Origin: Pedosphaera sp.
Lineage (GTDB): Bacteria > Verrucomicrobiota > Verrucomicrobiia > Limisphaerales > SIBH01
Length of the DNA: 32,336 bases
Direction of reading: 5' to 3'
Assembly: GCA_009695285.1 (NCBI GenBank)
Contig: SIBH01000011.1
Span: 1-32,336, forward strand
Both the position numbers and the translations under genes were made by a program. Under the pieces are notes generated by a model. It made no database searches. It saw nothing but the letters and a program-made list of their open reading frames with translations, and had not been told where the DNA came from. Positions 6,293 through 17,800 of this stretch are shown here, one piece after another (position 1 is the stretch's first letter; each line of letters begins with the position of its first letter).

Positions 6293-7069
6293 ATGCTCAA
6301 ACTCATTTCCACCGATTTCGACGGCACGCTCCACGCCGATCATGAAGATCCGCCGGTGCCGCTGGATTTGCAGGCGCTCATTGGACGTCTCCAGGGCGAG
6401 GGCGCGAAATGGGTCATCAACACCGGCCGCGACTTGTCGAGCCTGATGGAGGGCATCGCTCGTGCGCGGTTGACGATCCGGCCGGATTACGTGGTGGTGG
6501 TGGAGCGGGAGATTTACGTGCATGAAGGCGCGCAGTTTATTGAGTTGAAGGAGTGGAACCATCATTGCGCGCGGCAACATGCCGAGCTGTTCGTGCGCGT
6601 CCGTCCGGATCTTCCCCGGCTGTTCCAGTGGATGAACGACCGCCAGCGCGCGATGATCTATGCGGACGCCTATTCGCCGCTCTGTTTCACCGCCGAGAGC
6701 AACGAGGAGGCGGACGTGCTGCAAAAATATCTCGACGAGTATTGCGCGGAAATCCCCGGACTGACGCTGGTGCGGAACGACATTTACGCGCGGTTCAGCC
6801 ATGTCGATTTCAACAAGGGCACGGCGCTGGCGGAGATCGCGCGGCGGCTCGGGGTGACGCCGCCGGAAATTTTTGCGGCGGGCGACCACTTCAACGACCT
6901 CTCGATGCTCTCCGGCGAGCACGCGCACTGTGTCGTGGCGGTGGACAACGCGATGCCGGTGGTGAAGGAAACGGTGCGGCGCGCGAATGGTTACGTGAGC
7001 CATCAGCCGTGGGGCCACGGCGTGGCGCGCGGGCTGGAGTATTATTTGGAGCGGGGCGGGGAGTCATGA
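6293..7069 (+). CDS. HAD-superfamily (Cof/IIB-type) hydrolase
   Basis: A 258-residue phosphatase of the haloacid dehalogenase superfamily. Motif I is ISTDFDGTL (nucleophile Asp plus the +2 Asp) at the N-terminus, motif II is VINTGRD, motif III is the Lys of FNKGTAL, and motif IV is AAGDHFNDLSML. The large cap between motifs II and III fits subclass IIB, as in Cof-type sugar-phosphate or phosphoglycolate-like phosphatases; the exact substrate is unknown. ATG 6293 places motif I at residues 4-12 as in the family. An in-frame GTG at 6272 would add seven unconserved residues. Copy B of the nested palindrome starts 3 bases after the stop. Confidence 0.85.
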   Translation: MLKLISTDFDGTLHADHEDPPVPLDLQALIGRLQGEGAKWVINTGRDLSSLMEGIARARLTIRPDYVVVVEREIYVHEGAQFIELKEWNHHCARQHAELFVRVRPDLPRLFQWMNDRQRAMIYADAYSPLCFTAESNEEADVLQKYLDEYCAEIPGLTLVRNDIYARFSHVDFNKGTALAEIARRLGVTPPEIFAAGDHFNDLSMLSGEHAHCVVAVDNAMPVVKETVRRANGYVSHQPWGHGVARGLEYYLERGGES

Positions 7070-7072
7070 CCG

Positions 7073-7142
7073 GGACAACCTAAAGGTTTAACTTCAACGA
7101 AAATGGCCTCGCGTTGCGCTGGAGTTCACGCTTTAACGTGTC
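7073..7142. repeat. Nested palindrome, family copy B
   Basis: Left arm GACAACCTAAAGGTT then TAACTTCAACG; right arm CGCTGGAGTTCACGC then TTTAACGTGTC. It has the same organisation as the elements at 5652 and 24510. It lies immediately downstream of the HAD gene. Confidence 0.75.
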
Positions 7143-7172
7143 AGATGGATCGGGCGGATTGTCCCCAAAGCA

Positions 7173-7207
7173 CTTCCCGGCTGCACGGCAGCGCAGCGCT
7201 ACCGGGA
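7173..7207. repeat. GC-rich hairpin upstream of broken clpB
   Basis: An outer stem CCCGG (7176-7180) with CCGGG (7202-7206) encloses an inner CTGC-ACG-GCAG hairpin. It is similar in style to other short GC palindromes of this window and sits between copy B of the nested palindrome and the clpB remnant. No T-run follows. Confidence 0.4.
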
Positions 7208-7292
7208 GATGTGTTCCGCAAATTTCGCGTTGGATTCGGCAAGCGGCGATTGGCCCGCTTGAAGCCGGCCGCATAGACTTTATCAATTGAGC

Positions 7293-9195
<1,903 letters not shown>

Positions 9196-9427
9196 GGCGA
9201 TCCGGATATCCCACCCCGCTCGCGGCGGGCAGAGGACTGCACCGGCGGAGCGCGACCGGTCCCCGGTCGCAGGGGGATGAGGGTGGAGAGCCGCAGAATA
9301 CGATGAGGTGTTTCTGCTTATGACACGCTGCGGGCGAGAGACCACCCGCGCTCCAGGGGCCGGTTTTTTTTACAGCCGCCGCCACCCGGACGTGATACGT
9401 TGCCGCAATGTTCCGGGCCTACTTCCC
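9196..9427. other. Non-coding junction with short hairpins after clpB remnant
   Basis: This 230-base stretch lies between the point where clpB homology ends and the next start. It contains a perfect 8-bp hairpin GCGACCGG-TCC-CCGGTCGC (9252-9270) and a 5-bp stem GCGGG...CCCGC (9330-9349). The composition resembles dispersed palindrome debris. No gene is evident. Confidence 0.5.
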
Positions 9428-12400
9428 ATGAAGAATCGCGCGCTGAAAAATTTCGGTTGCTGGCTGGCCGCGTGGCTGGTGCCGGTCGCCAGTTTCGCCG
9501 CGCCGCTCTTTATCAATGAGGTTCTTTTCAACCCCCCTGGCGGCGACGATCTGTCCAATGAATACGTCGAGCTGCGCGGCACGCCCAACGATGTTCTGCC
9601 CGCCGGCCTTTATTTTGTCTCCGTGGAGGGGGACGCGAACGGGAATCCCGGCACGGTGCAGAATGTCTTCGACCTGTCGGGCCGCCGCATCGGCGGCAAC
9701 GGCTTTCTGGTGCTGCTGCAGAAGACGAATACCTACGCCGCGAACATCAATGCCACCTTGCTGGTGAACACCGGCAGTGGCGACGGCTTCGGCAGCGGGT
9801 CGTCCAGTTCCATCGGGCACAAGGGCGAGGGCGGGCAGGTGGATTTTGAAAATGGTTCGGCCACGTTCCTCCTCATCCAGACGACGAACAAGCCCGTCAT
9901 CGGCGTGGACATCGATGCGAACAATGACGGCGTGCCGGACGGGACGGATCACGAGAGCTGGACGGTGCTCGATTCGGTGGGCGTGCTGGACGGGGACGGG
10001 CTGGGTGACATCGCCTATGGAGCGATCAATTATCGCCGGAACGCCGCCGCGATGGCGCCCGGCATCATCGTGTCGGTGGGATTCACGCCGGGCTGGGTGG
10101 GGCGTTCGGGCAACACCACCGTCTCGTCGGCCTCGGCCTGGGTCGCGGGCGACAACCTGGCGGGCACCGCGCCGAACTGGTCGCTGGGCAGCGCCGCGAA
10201 CACCGCGCCGGGGGGCAGCGCCGGGCTGGCGTTGAATCATGTTGGTGGCCCAAATTTCGGAGCGCCGGCGATTCCTGGCGTCATCATCTCGAAGGCCGCG
10301 CGCCTGCAAATCACCGAGGGCGGGGCGGGGGATGCCTACGCCATCGCCTTCAACGTCGCGCCCACGAACCTGGTGACGGTGGAACTCAGGGCCGGGCCGC
10401 AGGTGCAGTTCAGCACGGACGGCGGCGTGACGTTCACCAATGTCCGCGCGCTCGTCTTCAGCAACACCACGCCGCGCGCCATCCAGGTGCGGGCGCTCGA
10501 TGACAACGTGGTCAATGCGTCGCCGCACCATTCGTTCATCAGCCACGCGATCACGAACACGGTGGACGCGACGCGTTACCCGCTGGCGACGGTGATCCCG
10601 AACCTCGTCGTCGCGATTATGGAAAATGATTCGCTGCTCCTGACGGAATTGAAGGTGAATCCGCCCGGCTCGGCTGATGCGCCGTGCGAGTTCATCGAAA
10701 TCAAAGGCCCGCCCAATGCGCTGCTGACGAATGTTTATCTGCTGGTGATCGAGGGGAACACGGAGCTGGATCCCGGCCGCGCCAACGTGGTCGTAAACCT
10801 CACGGGTAAAAGTCTCGGCTCGAGCGGGCTGCTTGTCATCGCCGCCGCCGGCCATCCCTATGCCATTCCTGGCATGACGACGGTGGTGACGAACGCGCAT
10901 TTCAACACGGCGGGCGGCGGACTGGGCAACGGGACGATCTCGTTTCTGCTCGTCGGCACCGAGTCGCCCCTCGTCGAGAGCGCGGACTTGGACGACGGCG
11001 ACAACGGCGTGCTGGAGGAATTGCCGGAGGACATCGCGATCATGGACGCGGTGGGCTGGAGCGATGGCGGCGGCGGCGATTTTGTTTACGGCGGTGTGAC
11101 GCTGACGCTCGCTTCCGCCACGCCCGATGCCGCCGCGCGTTTCCCCGGCAACGTCACGCCGCTCTCCGCCGCCGCGTGGTTCTGCGGCGATCTCGCCGGC
11201 ACGAGCGCCAATTCGCTCGCCTACGACAGCGGCAAGGTCAGCACGAATTTTCCGGGCGGCTCGGCGCTGACGCCCGGCGTGCAGAACAACACCGCGCCGG
11301 CCTTCACCGCGATCGCGGCGTTCTCCAGCGTCATCGGCGATGCGACGAGTCCGGTGGTGAGCTTCACCGTCGCCGACGCCGAGACTGCGGCCAGCCTCAT
11401 CACCGTCACCGCCGCGAGTTCCAATCCCCTGGTCGTGCCGGACGCGAACCTGACGGTCACGCCCGGCGCGGGCGGCGCGCGGACGCTGACGGTTAATCCC
11501 ATCGGCGTCGGTTACGCGACGATCACGCTGACGGCCAGCGATGGTTCGATGAGTAATGAACTTTCCTTCCCGTATGCGGCGTCGGCCCAGGGCCGGCTCG
11601 CCGGAAAATTTCACACCGGCGTGAGCGACGCCTCCTCCGCGATCGCCATTGACGCGAACCTGATGCTGATCGGCGACGACGAGAACCAGACAATCCGCCT
11701 ATTCAACCGCCACAATTCCGGCGCATCCGTGAGCGGGTTTGATTTCAACCTCTGGCTGGGCCTGACCGACCTGTATCCGAGCGGCCAGCCCAAGGAGGTG
11801 GACCTCGAAGGCTCGACGCGCGTGGGCAACCGCATTTACTGGCTCGGCTCCCATTCCCATTCTGTCTTCGCGGAGAACCGCACGAACCGCGCGCGAATTT
11901 TCGCGGCCGATCTCTCCGGCTCCGGCACGAACAGCGCGCTGGCGTTCGCGGGCCGCTACGATTTTCTGAAGGTGGATTTGATCGTCTGGGACAGCAGCAA
12001 CGGCCACGGCCGAGGCTCGAACTATTACGGCCTCGCGGGCAGCGGCGCGGTGGGCATCGACGCGAAAGCGCCCGATGGTTCCGGCTTCAACCTCGAGGGC
12101 TTGACCATGGCACCGGGCAGCACGAGCACCGCCTATCTCGCCTTCCGCGCGCCGCTGATTCCGGCGACGAACCGCGCCAAGGCGCTGCTCGTTCCAGTGA
12201 CGAATTTCAACGTCGTGGCCGTCAGCGCCGGCGGGCCTGGCACCGCGCGATTCGGGCCGCCCATCGAATTGAACCTCGGCGGTCGCGGCGTGCGGAGCAT
12301 TGAGGGGAGCGGCACGAATTATCTCATCGTCGCCGGGCCGCCGGGCCTGGCGACCGGGGTGACGCCGCATGATTTCAAACTTTTCACCTGGAGCGGCCAA

Positions 12401-12847
12401 CCGGGCGAGGCGGCGAAGGAGCGGGCCGCCGACCTGTCGGGGTTGAACCCGGAGGGAATTGTGGAACTGCCCGCCGGGCCGTGGAGCGCGACGAACCAGT
12501 TCCAACTGATCAGCGACAATGGCATCAAGGTTTATTACGGCGACGACGTGCAGGCCAAGTTTCTGTCCGAGCCGAAGTTCAAAAAGTTTCGCAGCGACTG
12601 GGTGCCGCTGGGCACGGGCGTGGTGTCGCGTCCGTTCTTCCGTTCGGTCAAAATTGCGGGCGGTACCTCGACCCTTTCGTGGCACTCCTACTCCGGGCTG
12701 ACCTACCGCGTGCAGTTCGTCCAGAATTTAAGCATGACCAACTGGACGAACCTCGGGGCTGATCTGCTGGCGACCGACGCGGTGTCCGTGCGCCAGGATA
12801 ATTTCAACCCGGCACAGCAGCGGTTTTACCGGGTGATCATTCCGTGA
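9428..12847 (+). CDS. Large secreted lamin-tail / DUF3616 protein
   Basis: A 1139-residue exported protein. ATG 9428 opens a classical signal peptide (MKNRALKNF, a hydrophobic core LAAWLVPVASF, then AA-P); earlier in-frame codons from GTG 9308 lie in repeat debris. Residues about 24-140 form a lamin-tail-like domain (LFINEVLFNPPGG, EYVELRG), and a second copy follows at about 403-520 (LLLTELKVNPPGS, EFIEIKG). An Ig/cadherin-like domain is at about 623-718 (VVSFTVADAETAAS). DUF3616 is at about 721-1032 (GKFHTGVSDASSAIAID, KEVDLEGSTRVGNRIYWLG, FNLEGLTMAPGS). The last 60 residues are the lineage C-terminal module (SGLTYRVQFVQNLSMTNWTN ... FYRVIIP). It is probably a surface or extracellular binding protein; lamin-tail domains in bacteria often accompany nucleases or phosphatases, but no catalytic domain is recognised here. 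It converges on the prepilin gene with a 12-base gap. Confidence 0.85.
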   Translation: MKNRALKNFGCWLAAWLVPVASFAAPLFINEVLFNPPGGDDLSNEYVELRGTPNDVLPAGLYFVSVEGDANGNPGTVQNVFDLSGRRIGGNGFLVLLQKTNTYAANINATLLVNTGSGDGFGSGSSSSIGHKGEGGQVDFENGSATFLLIQTTNKPVIGVDIDANNDGVPDGTDHESWTVLDSVGVLDGDGLGDIAYGAINYRRNAAAMAPGIIVSVGFTPGWVGRSGNTTVSSASAWVAGDNLAGTAPNWSLGSAANTAPGGSAGLALNHVGGPNFGAPAIPGVIISKAARLQITEGGAGDAYAIAFNVAPTNLVTVELRAGPQVQFSTDGGVTFTNVRALVFSNTTPRAIQVRALDDNVVNASPHHSFISHAITNTVDATRYPLATVIPNLVVAIMENDSLLLTELKVNPPGSADAPCEFIEIKGPPNALLTNVYLLVIEGNTELDPGRANVVVNLTGKSLGSSGLLVIAAAGHPYAIPGMTTVVTNAHFNTAGGGLGNGTISFLLVGTESPLVESADLDDGDNGVLEELPEDIAIMDAVGWSDGGGGDFVYGGVTLTLASATPDAAARFPGNVTPLSAAAWFCGDLAGTSANSLAYDSGKVSTNFPGGSALTPGVQNNTAPAFTAIAAFSSVIGDATSPVVSFTVADAETAASLITVTAASSNPLVVPDANLTVTPGAGGARTLTVNPIGVGYATITLTASDGSMSNELSFPYAASAQGRLAGKFHTGVSDASSAIAIDANLMLIGDDENQTIRLFNRHNSGASVSGFDFNLWLGLTDLYPSGQPKEVDLEGSTRVGNRIYWLGSHSHSVFAENRTNRARIFAADLSGSGTNSALAFAGRYDFLKVDLIVWDSSNGHGRGSNYYGLAGSGAVGIDAKAPDGSGFNLEGLTMAPGSTSTAYLAFRAPLIPATNRAKALLVPVTNFNVVAVSAGGPGTARFGPPIELNLGGRGVRSIEGSGTNYLIVAGPPGLATGVTPHDFKLFTWSGQPGEAAKERAADLSGLNPEGIVELPAGPWSATNQFQLISDNGIKVYYGDDVQAKFLSEPKFKKFRSDWVPLGTGVVSRPFFRSVKIAGGTSTLSWHSYSGLTYRVQFVQNLSMTNWTNLGADLLATDAVSVRQDNFNPAQQRFYRVIIP

Positions 12848-12859
12848 GGCGGGAAAAAA

Positions 12860-13390
12860 TCAAAGCGGGTCCACGTGACCGTCGGCGAAGAGGACATATT
12901 TCCGGCCGTTGGTGCCGCCCGCGTGGAAGTTCTCGTAATCGTACATCAGCGTCGCCCGCTCGCTCGGAATGGTGAAGCCGCCGCCGCCGCCCCGGATGGC
13001 TTCAATGGGCATGCCGTTGCGGCTGTAGTTCCATTCGTAGCTGGACCCTTCCGTTTGGAAATATCGGATCCGATCCTGCGGACAGCGGAAGATCAGCGAG
13101 TTGCTGCCGCCGACCTGGGACGCGAGCACGTCGCAGATGCGGGGATAAATGTTGGTCGGGTCCACCGGCGTGGTCGGTTGGCGCTCGGCGAAGGGGAGCT
13201 TGCCCTCATTGTCGTCGGCGAAGAGCGTCAGGGCGATGCCGAGCTGTTTGAGGTTGCTCACGCAGTTGATGTCCTTGGCCTTGTTTTTGGAGCGGGCCAG
13301 CACGGGCAGGAGCAGGCCGGCGAGGATGGCAATGATGGCGATGACGACAAGCAACTCGATGAGCGTGAAGGCGCGGGTGAACTTTTTCAT
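12860..13390 (-). CDS. Type IV pilin-like / pseudopilin (DUF1559-type) protein
   Basis: A 176-residue protein with a prepilin leader and helix, [20 protein letters not shown], after a short basic N-terminus (MKKFTRA). Cleavage by prepilin peptidase would leave N-methylated Phe, and the helix packs into a pseudopilus or stays in the inner membrane. It continues [20 protein letters not shown] and ends [12 protein letters not shown], the H-x9-DG-type tail of planctomycete/verrucomicrobial prepilin-like proteins, which are present in many copies per genome. The ATG overlaps the stop of the upstream gene by one base (ATGA), so the two are coupled. Whether it builds a pseudopilus or an unrelated surface structure is unknown. 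Confidence 0.9.
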   Translation of the reverse strand: MKKFTRAFTLIELLVVIAIIAILAGLLLPVLARSKNKAKDINCVSNLKQLGIALTLFADDNEGKLPFAERQPTTPVDPTNIYPRICDVLASQVGGSNSLIFRCPQDRIRYFQTEGSSYEWNYSRNGMPIEAIRGGGGGFTIPSERATLMYDYENFHAGGTNGRKYVLFADGHVDPL

Positions 13391-14481
13391 GGGCGGTTCG
13401 CCTGGCGTTGCTCGCGCTGCTTCTGGCGTTCGAGTCGGCGCTGGTCGCGCTCGACGCGCTGGTCGGGGGTGGTATTTTTGAGGGAGGAGAGCATGCGGTT
13501 TTGCATCTGCTGCTGCCGTTGCCCCTGCTGCGCCTGAAATTCGGGCGAGGTTCGCAGCTTGTCGAAAGCTTCGCGGCGCTGCTCGGACGGCAGGTCGCGG
13601 ATGGCCTCCATCTGCTGGCGCATCGCTGCGGCCTTAGCGCGCTCCTCAGGCGTCATGGTGGCGAACTGGGCGTCAAACTGCCGCTCGGCGGCGGCCTTTT
13701 GCTCCTCCGTCATTTCTCCGCCCCGAAATCCACCGGGGCCGCCGCGACCAAAGCCGCCGCTGCCGCCGCCGTCCAAGGCCGGGGGGCCATTGGTGCCGGC
13801 GAGATCATTGGTGCCACGGTTCCGGCGATCGAAGCCGTCCTCGTCTTGCAGCACGTAAAACACGGTCCACTTGCGGTTGGCCTGTTTGGCGACGGCAGCC
13901 ACGGCCTCCGGCATGGTGACCTGGGCGAGGGTCAGGTTGATCAGGCCCTTGGTGCCGTCCTCGGCGACGATCCGTGATTTGCCGAACCGGTCCAGCGCCA
14001 GCGAGGCGGTTTCCACGTCCTTCCGGTCGAGCTGGAGCGAGATCAGTTTGTTGTCCTCGCGCAGCGCGGCGCCGAACATGCCAAAGCCGCGCCCGAACGG
14101 GCGGGTTTGCCAGGCGCTCCAGCCGTTCTCTTTGGCCGGCAGTTCGCCGACGGCGACGGCCTTGATTTTTCCCAGTGCAGGCTTGGAGGTGTAGAGCGGA
14201 TAGACGGCGAGCCAGCGCGCGGAGGCTTGTTCGGCGAGGATGTTGAGCACGGCGTCGAGCGGGGCGCGGGTGACCTTGAGGGTTATTTTGCCGGCAAGCT
14301 CCTTCTGCACGGCGATGTCCTCCCAGGTCTGGCGCTCGATTTTCCGGATCACGTCGCGCAGGTCGGCGTCGCGCACGTCGAGCGTGACGAGGTTGAGATG
14401 CGCCAACCACGCGGCGTAGCCGAACCAAAGGGCGGCGGCGGCGAACCCGAACGCCGAGATTTTTTTGATGTTCAGATTCAT
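13387..14481 (-). CDS. STN/secretin-N-like secreted protein with Gln/Arg-rich tail
   Basis: About 364 residues from ATG 14481, [20 protein letters not shown], a signal or anchor segment; a GTG 24 bases upstream is a poorer choice. Residues about 29-100 look like a secretin/TonB short N-terminal (STN) domain: [20 protein letters not shown], then [21 protein letters not shown] second, weaker unit ([20 protein letters not shown]) follows at about 200. After a Gly-rich linker ([18 protein letters not shown]) there is a Glu/Gln/Arg-rich helical tail ([20 protein letters not shown]) that ends REQRQANRP. No secretin pore domain is present, so this is an STN-only periplasmic protein. It is translationally coupled to the prepilin-like gene. 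Confidence 0.75.
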   Translation of the reverse strand: MNLNIKKISAFGFAAAALWFGYAAWLAHLNLVTLDVRDADLRDVIRKIERQTWEDIAVQKELAGKITLKVTRAPLDAVLNILAEQASARWLAVYPLYTSKPALGKIKAVAVGELPAKENGWSAWQTRPFGRGFGMFGAALREDNKLISLQLDRKDVETASLALDRFGKSRIVAEDGTKGLINLTLAQVTMPEAVAAVAKQANRKWTVFYVLQDEDGFDRRNRGTNDLAGTNGPPALDGGGSGGFGRGGPGGFRGGEMTEEQKAAAERQFDAQFATMTPEERAKAAAMRQQMEAIRDLPSEQRREAFDKLRTSPEFQAQQGQRQQQMQNRMLSSLKNTTPDQRVERDQRRLERQKQREQRQANRP

Positions 14482-14897
14482 AAAATGGTGTTGCGGGTGG
14501 GTCACCAGCCACCGTCACCGTTCAGACTCGTCCGTGGCCCGCGCGGTTACAGGGAATCAGGCTCCCCGCTGGTTTCAGCCCGAACTCCGAAGCAGGAATG
14601 GGTGGCACGGGCGACCCGCCTGTGCCGTCCAGCCACTGGCCGGACGGAACGGGCAGGAGCTTCGTCCTGCCACGGACGTTTGGAAAAGTTCGCGCACCCT
14701 CCCCATTCCGAGCGGCGAGTCGCCGCTCGGCACAGGCCAGTGGCCTGTGCTACCCACCGCGACTGCCGCCGCTGCTTGGGATTCTGTTTTCAATGGAATG
14801 ACCGGGGCGGTGGGACGCCCGCTCTCCGGGCAGGCGTGATGCCGGACCCGGCGCGGCCGGTGCGAAGGCAGGCCAGCGGCTCCGCTGACCACCACGT
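14482..14897. other. 416-base intergenic palindrome-rich region
   Basis: It lies between the STN-like gene and the 3' end of the PVC dehydrogenase gene. It holds the palindromic island at 14599-14756 and additional GC-rich pieces at about 14805-14880 (GACGCCCGCTCTCCGGGCAG; GCCGGACCCGGCGCGGCCGG). I see no coding signature on either strand and no tRNA-like fold. A promoter for the coupled STN/prepilin pair should lie near 14490-14560 on the minus strand, but no convincing hexamers stand out. Confidence 0.5.
14599..14756. repeat. Compound palindromic island
   Basis: Outer arms at 14599-14626 (TGGGTGGCACGGGCGACC...) and 14729-14756 (...GGCCTGTGCTACCCA) are reverse complements at 23 of 28 positions. 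Between them lie two perfect hairpins: GGCAGGA-GCTTCG-TCCTGCC (14652-14671) and CGAGCGGCG-AGT-CGCCGCTCG (14709-14729). The design suggests stacked dispersed palindromes (REP/BIME-like) at the end of the gene encoded on 14898-17984. Confidence 0.65.
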
Positions 14898-17800
14898 CTA
14901 TTTGGCGAAGACGGGATGATCTTTCCGCCCGGCGGCTTCGAGGAAGGCGACCAGATCGAGAATGTCTTCCTGGCTGAGGCCGCTCACTAGGCCTTCCGGC
15001 ATGGGGGAGAGCTTGGAGAAGGTGCGGGATTTCACGTCGGTCTTTTTGACTTCCACCTTGGTGTTTGGTTTGAGCGGATCCGGGACGAGGACAAGTTTGT
15101 CGGCGGTTTCTTCCACGAGCCGGCCGGTCACATCGTCGCCGTCCTTTTTTGTCACGGTGGTGTTCTGATATTGCTCGGAAAGAACTTTCGACGGCTCGGT
15201 GATGCTTTCCAAAATATCGCGACGGCCGAAACGCGAGGCCACGACGGTCAGATCAGGTCCGGTTCCGCTGCCCTCGACGCCGAAGCGATGACAGGCGAGG
15301 CACTGAGCATCGACAAAAGCCTGACGTCCGTTCTCGAGACTCCGGCCCTTGAGCGGTTGCTCGATCAAAGGTGCGATGTCGGCGGTCTTCCAGTCCTTGA
15401 CGAAGGCGCGGGGTTTGGCGGTGGGGAAGCTGCTGGGTGGTTTGGGTCCGGTGGAGATGCTCGCGAGGACCGACTCCAGAGCGGCCTTTTCGTCCTCACT
15501 CATCAACCCCACATGTTCCTTGAGAAAATTCTTCCGGAAATTTCCGTAGCTCGCGCCGTCGCTGTAAGGCCGGCCCGCTTCCTGAAACCATCTCAGGAGC
15601 CGCGCTTCATGGGTGTAGGCGTTGCGATCCTTGGCCCAGTAGCCCAGGTATTCGCGGCGTTGTTCGAGGGTCCATTTTCGGGCGGTGCGGAGGTGGAAGA
15701 GGTAGTGCATCATCTCCTCCTGGTTTTTGGCGGCCGCCATCACCTGCAAGGTTTTGCTGACGACATCGGGAGCGCCGAGGGCGATAAGCACCTGCGAAAG
15801 TTCCCGGTTCACGAGATCACTTTTGCTTGGGTAGCTGGCATTGAGTTTTTTCATCGTGGCATTCGCCGCGGTACTCGGGGGCAGTCCGTGGCGGGCGATG
15901 CTGACTTGGAGGGCGCGCAGCTTGGTGAGTTGCTGGGTTTCAGTGAGAGTGTCGAGCGGCCATTTTCCAAGGGCGCGGAAGCATTCTTCCTGCGCCGCCT
16001 TGCCGCCGAGGCGGACGAGCGCGAGCAGCGCGGTGGGGCCGCCGTCGGCGCTCTTCTCGGCTAGGGCGCGTGCCTGCCATTCCGCGACCGGCTGCGCTTC
16101 TAGGGCGATGCGCGCCGCGTAGCGGATGGAACGATCCGGGCTGTTCAAGTGTGGCCAGAGAAAATCGCTCGCTTTCGGGTCGGCCTTGCCGTGAAACGCC
16201 TCGAGTTGGTGACGCAGCTTTCGGGCGTCGGCTCCGGCGGTGTTTGGTTTCCAGGCTGGAGCGGTGGATTCCTTGCCGGTGTAGGTCACGCGGTAAAGGC
16301 CCGAAGGGGTGCCGCGTCCGCCGATGACGAAATACATGGCACCGTCGTTGCCGATGGTGAGGTCGGTGAGGTTGAGTGGGGGCTTGGGCGCACCGGAGTT
16401 GACGAGGCCAGCCGGCGCGACAAAGTTTTCAAACATGCCTTTGTAGCTCGCGCCATCCGGCTCGAGGTGGACGGCGATGAGGCGTCCGTAGGTCCAGTCC
16501 ATGATGTAAATGGCGTGCTGATATTTCGCCGGGAACTTTGCGCCCTTGCCGTTGCCCACGCCCGTCGGGCAGCCGATACCGATGTCCACGGCGGCCCCGA
16601 GACTGTCGGCGTGATAGTCCGGCCACTTGCCGGTGCCAAAGCGCCAGCCGAATTCCGCGCCCGAGACCGCATGGTTCACCCGCGTGGCCCGGTACCACGG
16701 CACACCCCAGTCGTATTCCATGTCCGCGTCGTAAACAAACAACTCGCCGTCCACATTGAAAGCGAAGTCGAACTGGTTGCGGAAGCCGGCGCAGAAGAAA
16801 TCAAACTTGGTTGCGTCTTTGTTCACGCGCAGAACATAACCGCCCGGGGCCATGATGCCGGTGGCGTGTCCGTTGCCGTCCGGTTGGCGCGGCAGGACGT
16901 GGTCTTCCTGGTAATTCTTATGCGGCGAATCCGGCGAGAGTCCCTCGGGGGGCTTGGTGTGATTTCCAGCCATGACCCAGAGATGGCCATCGGGGCCAAG
17001 CTCGATCGCGTGCGGCCCGTGCTCGCCCCCGCCCGGCATTTTCTTAATGAGCTCGATTTTGCTCCAGGTGTCGCTGCCGTCGTCGGTGATGCGGTAGAGG
17101 CCGGATTCGAACTTGGTGGAGTATTTGTTGACCACGACCCAGAGGGATCCATAGGCGAAGACCATGCCTTGGGCGTCGTAGAGAGGCTTGGCGATGAATT
17201 CGCGCTTCGCAATTTTTCCGTCCGCGCTGAGCGTGACGCGGAGCAGGCCGGCGTCGGGATTGTTCTTGCCGTACTGGGGGCTGATGATGAGCCGGCCCTT
17301 GTCGTCCTTGCACATGTTTACCCAAGAGCCTTCTTCCGGCTCGCCGGAGGTCAGCAGTTCGACCTGAAAATCTTTCGCCACGAACAGCGATTCGGCGGGG
17401 GTGGCGGCGCGTTTTTTCGCGACGGGCTTCGGCGCGGCCGGACCCGCGATGCCGGCGGGGATGGCGGCTCCCAAAACATTTCCCCACGGCTCAATGCCGA
17501 GCTTGCCGAGGGATTTGACGGCCACCCATTTCGAATCATCGAAGCCGACCTTGTTCCAGTCCTTCAGACCCTTGTCCGCGCCCTTCCAGGACGAGTCGGT
17601 GACGATGGATTGGCTGCCCTTGGCGGTGGTGAAGTCGAGTTTCGCAATGGCGCCGGCGGGGCTGGCATCCGCATTTTGGGCGCGGATGGCGATGACGTTT
17701 TCGCCGACGACGAGCTTGGAGGTGACGTTGGCTTTGGAGCCGGTGTGCCAGTCGATGGCGGTGATGACGAGGGCGCCGTTCAGGAATACTTCGAGTTCGT

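Noticed and set aside
9419-11614. A 731-codon open frame on the minus strand
   Set aside because: Antisense shadow of the lamin-tail/DUF3616 gene; low-complexity Arg/Asp-rich translation without domains.
12840-12862. Bidirectional terminator between the convergent secreted-protein and prepilin genes
   Set aside because: The gap is only 12 bases and has no stem-loop.
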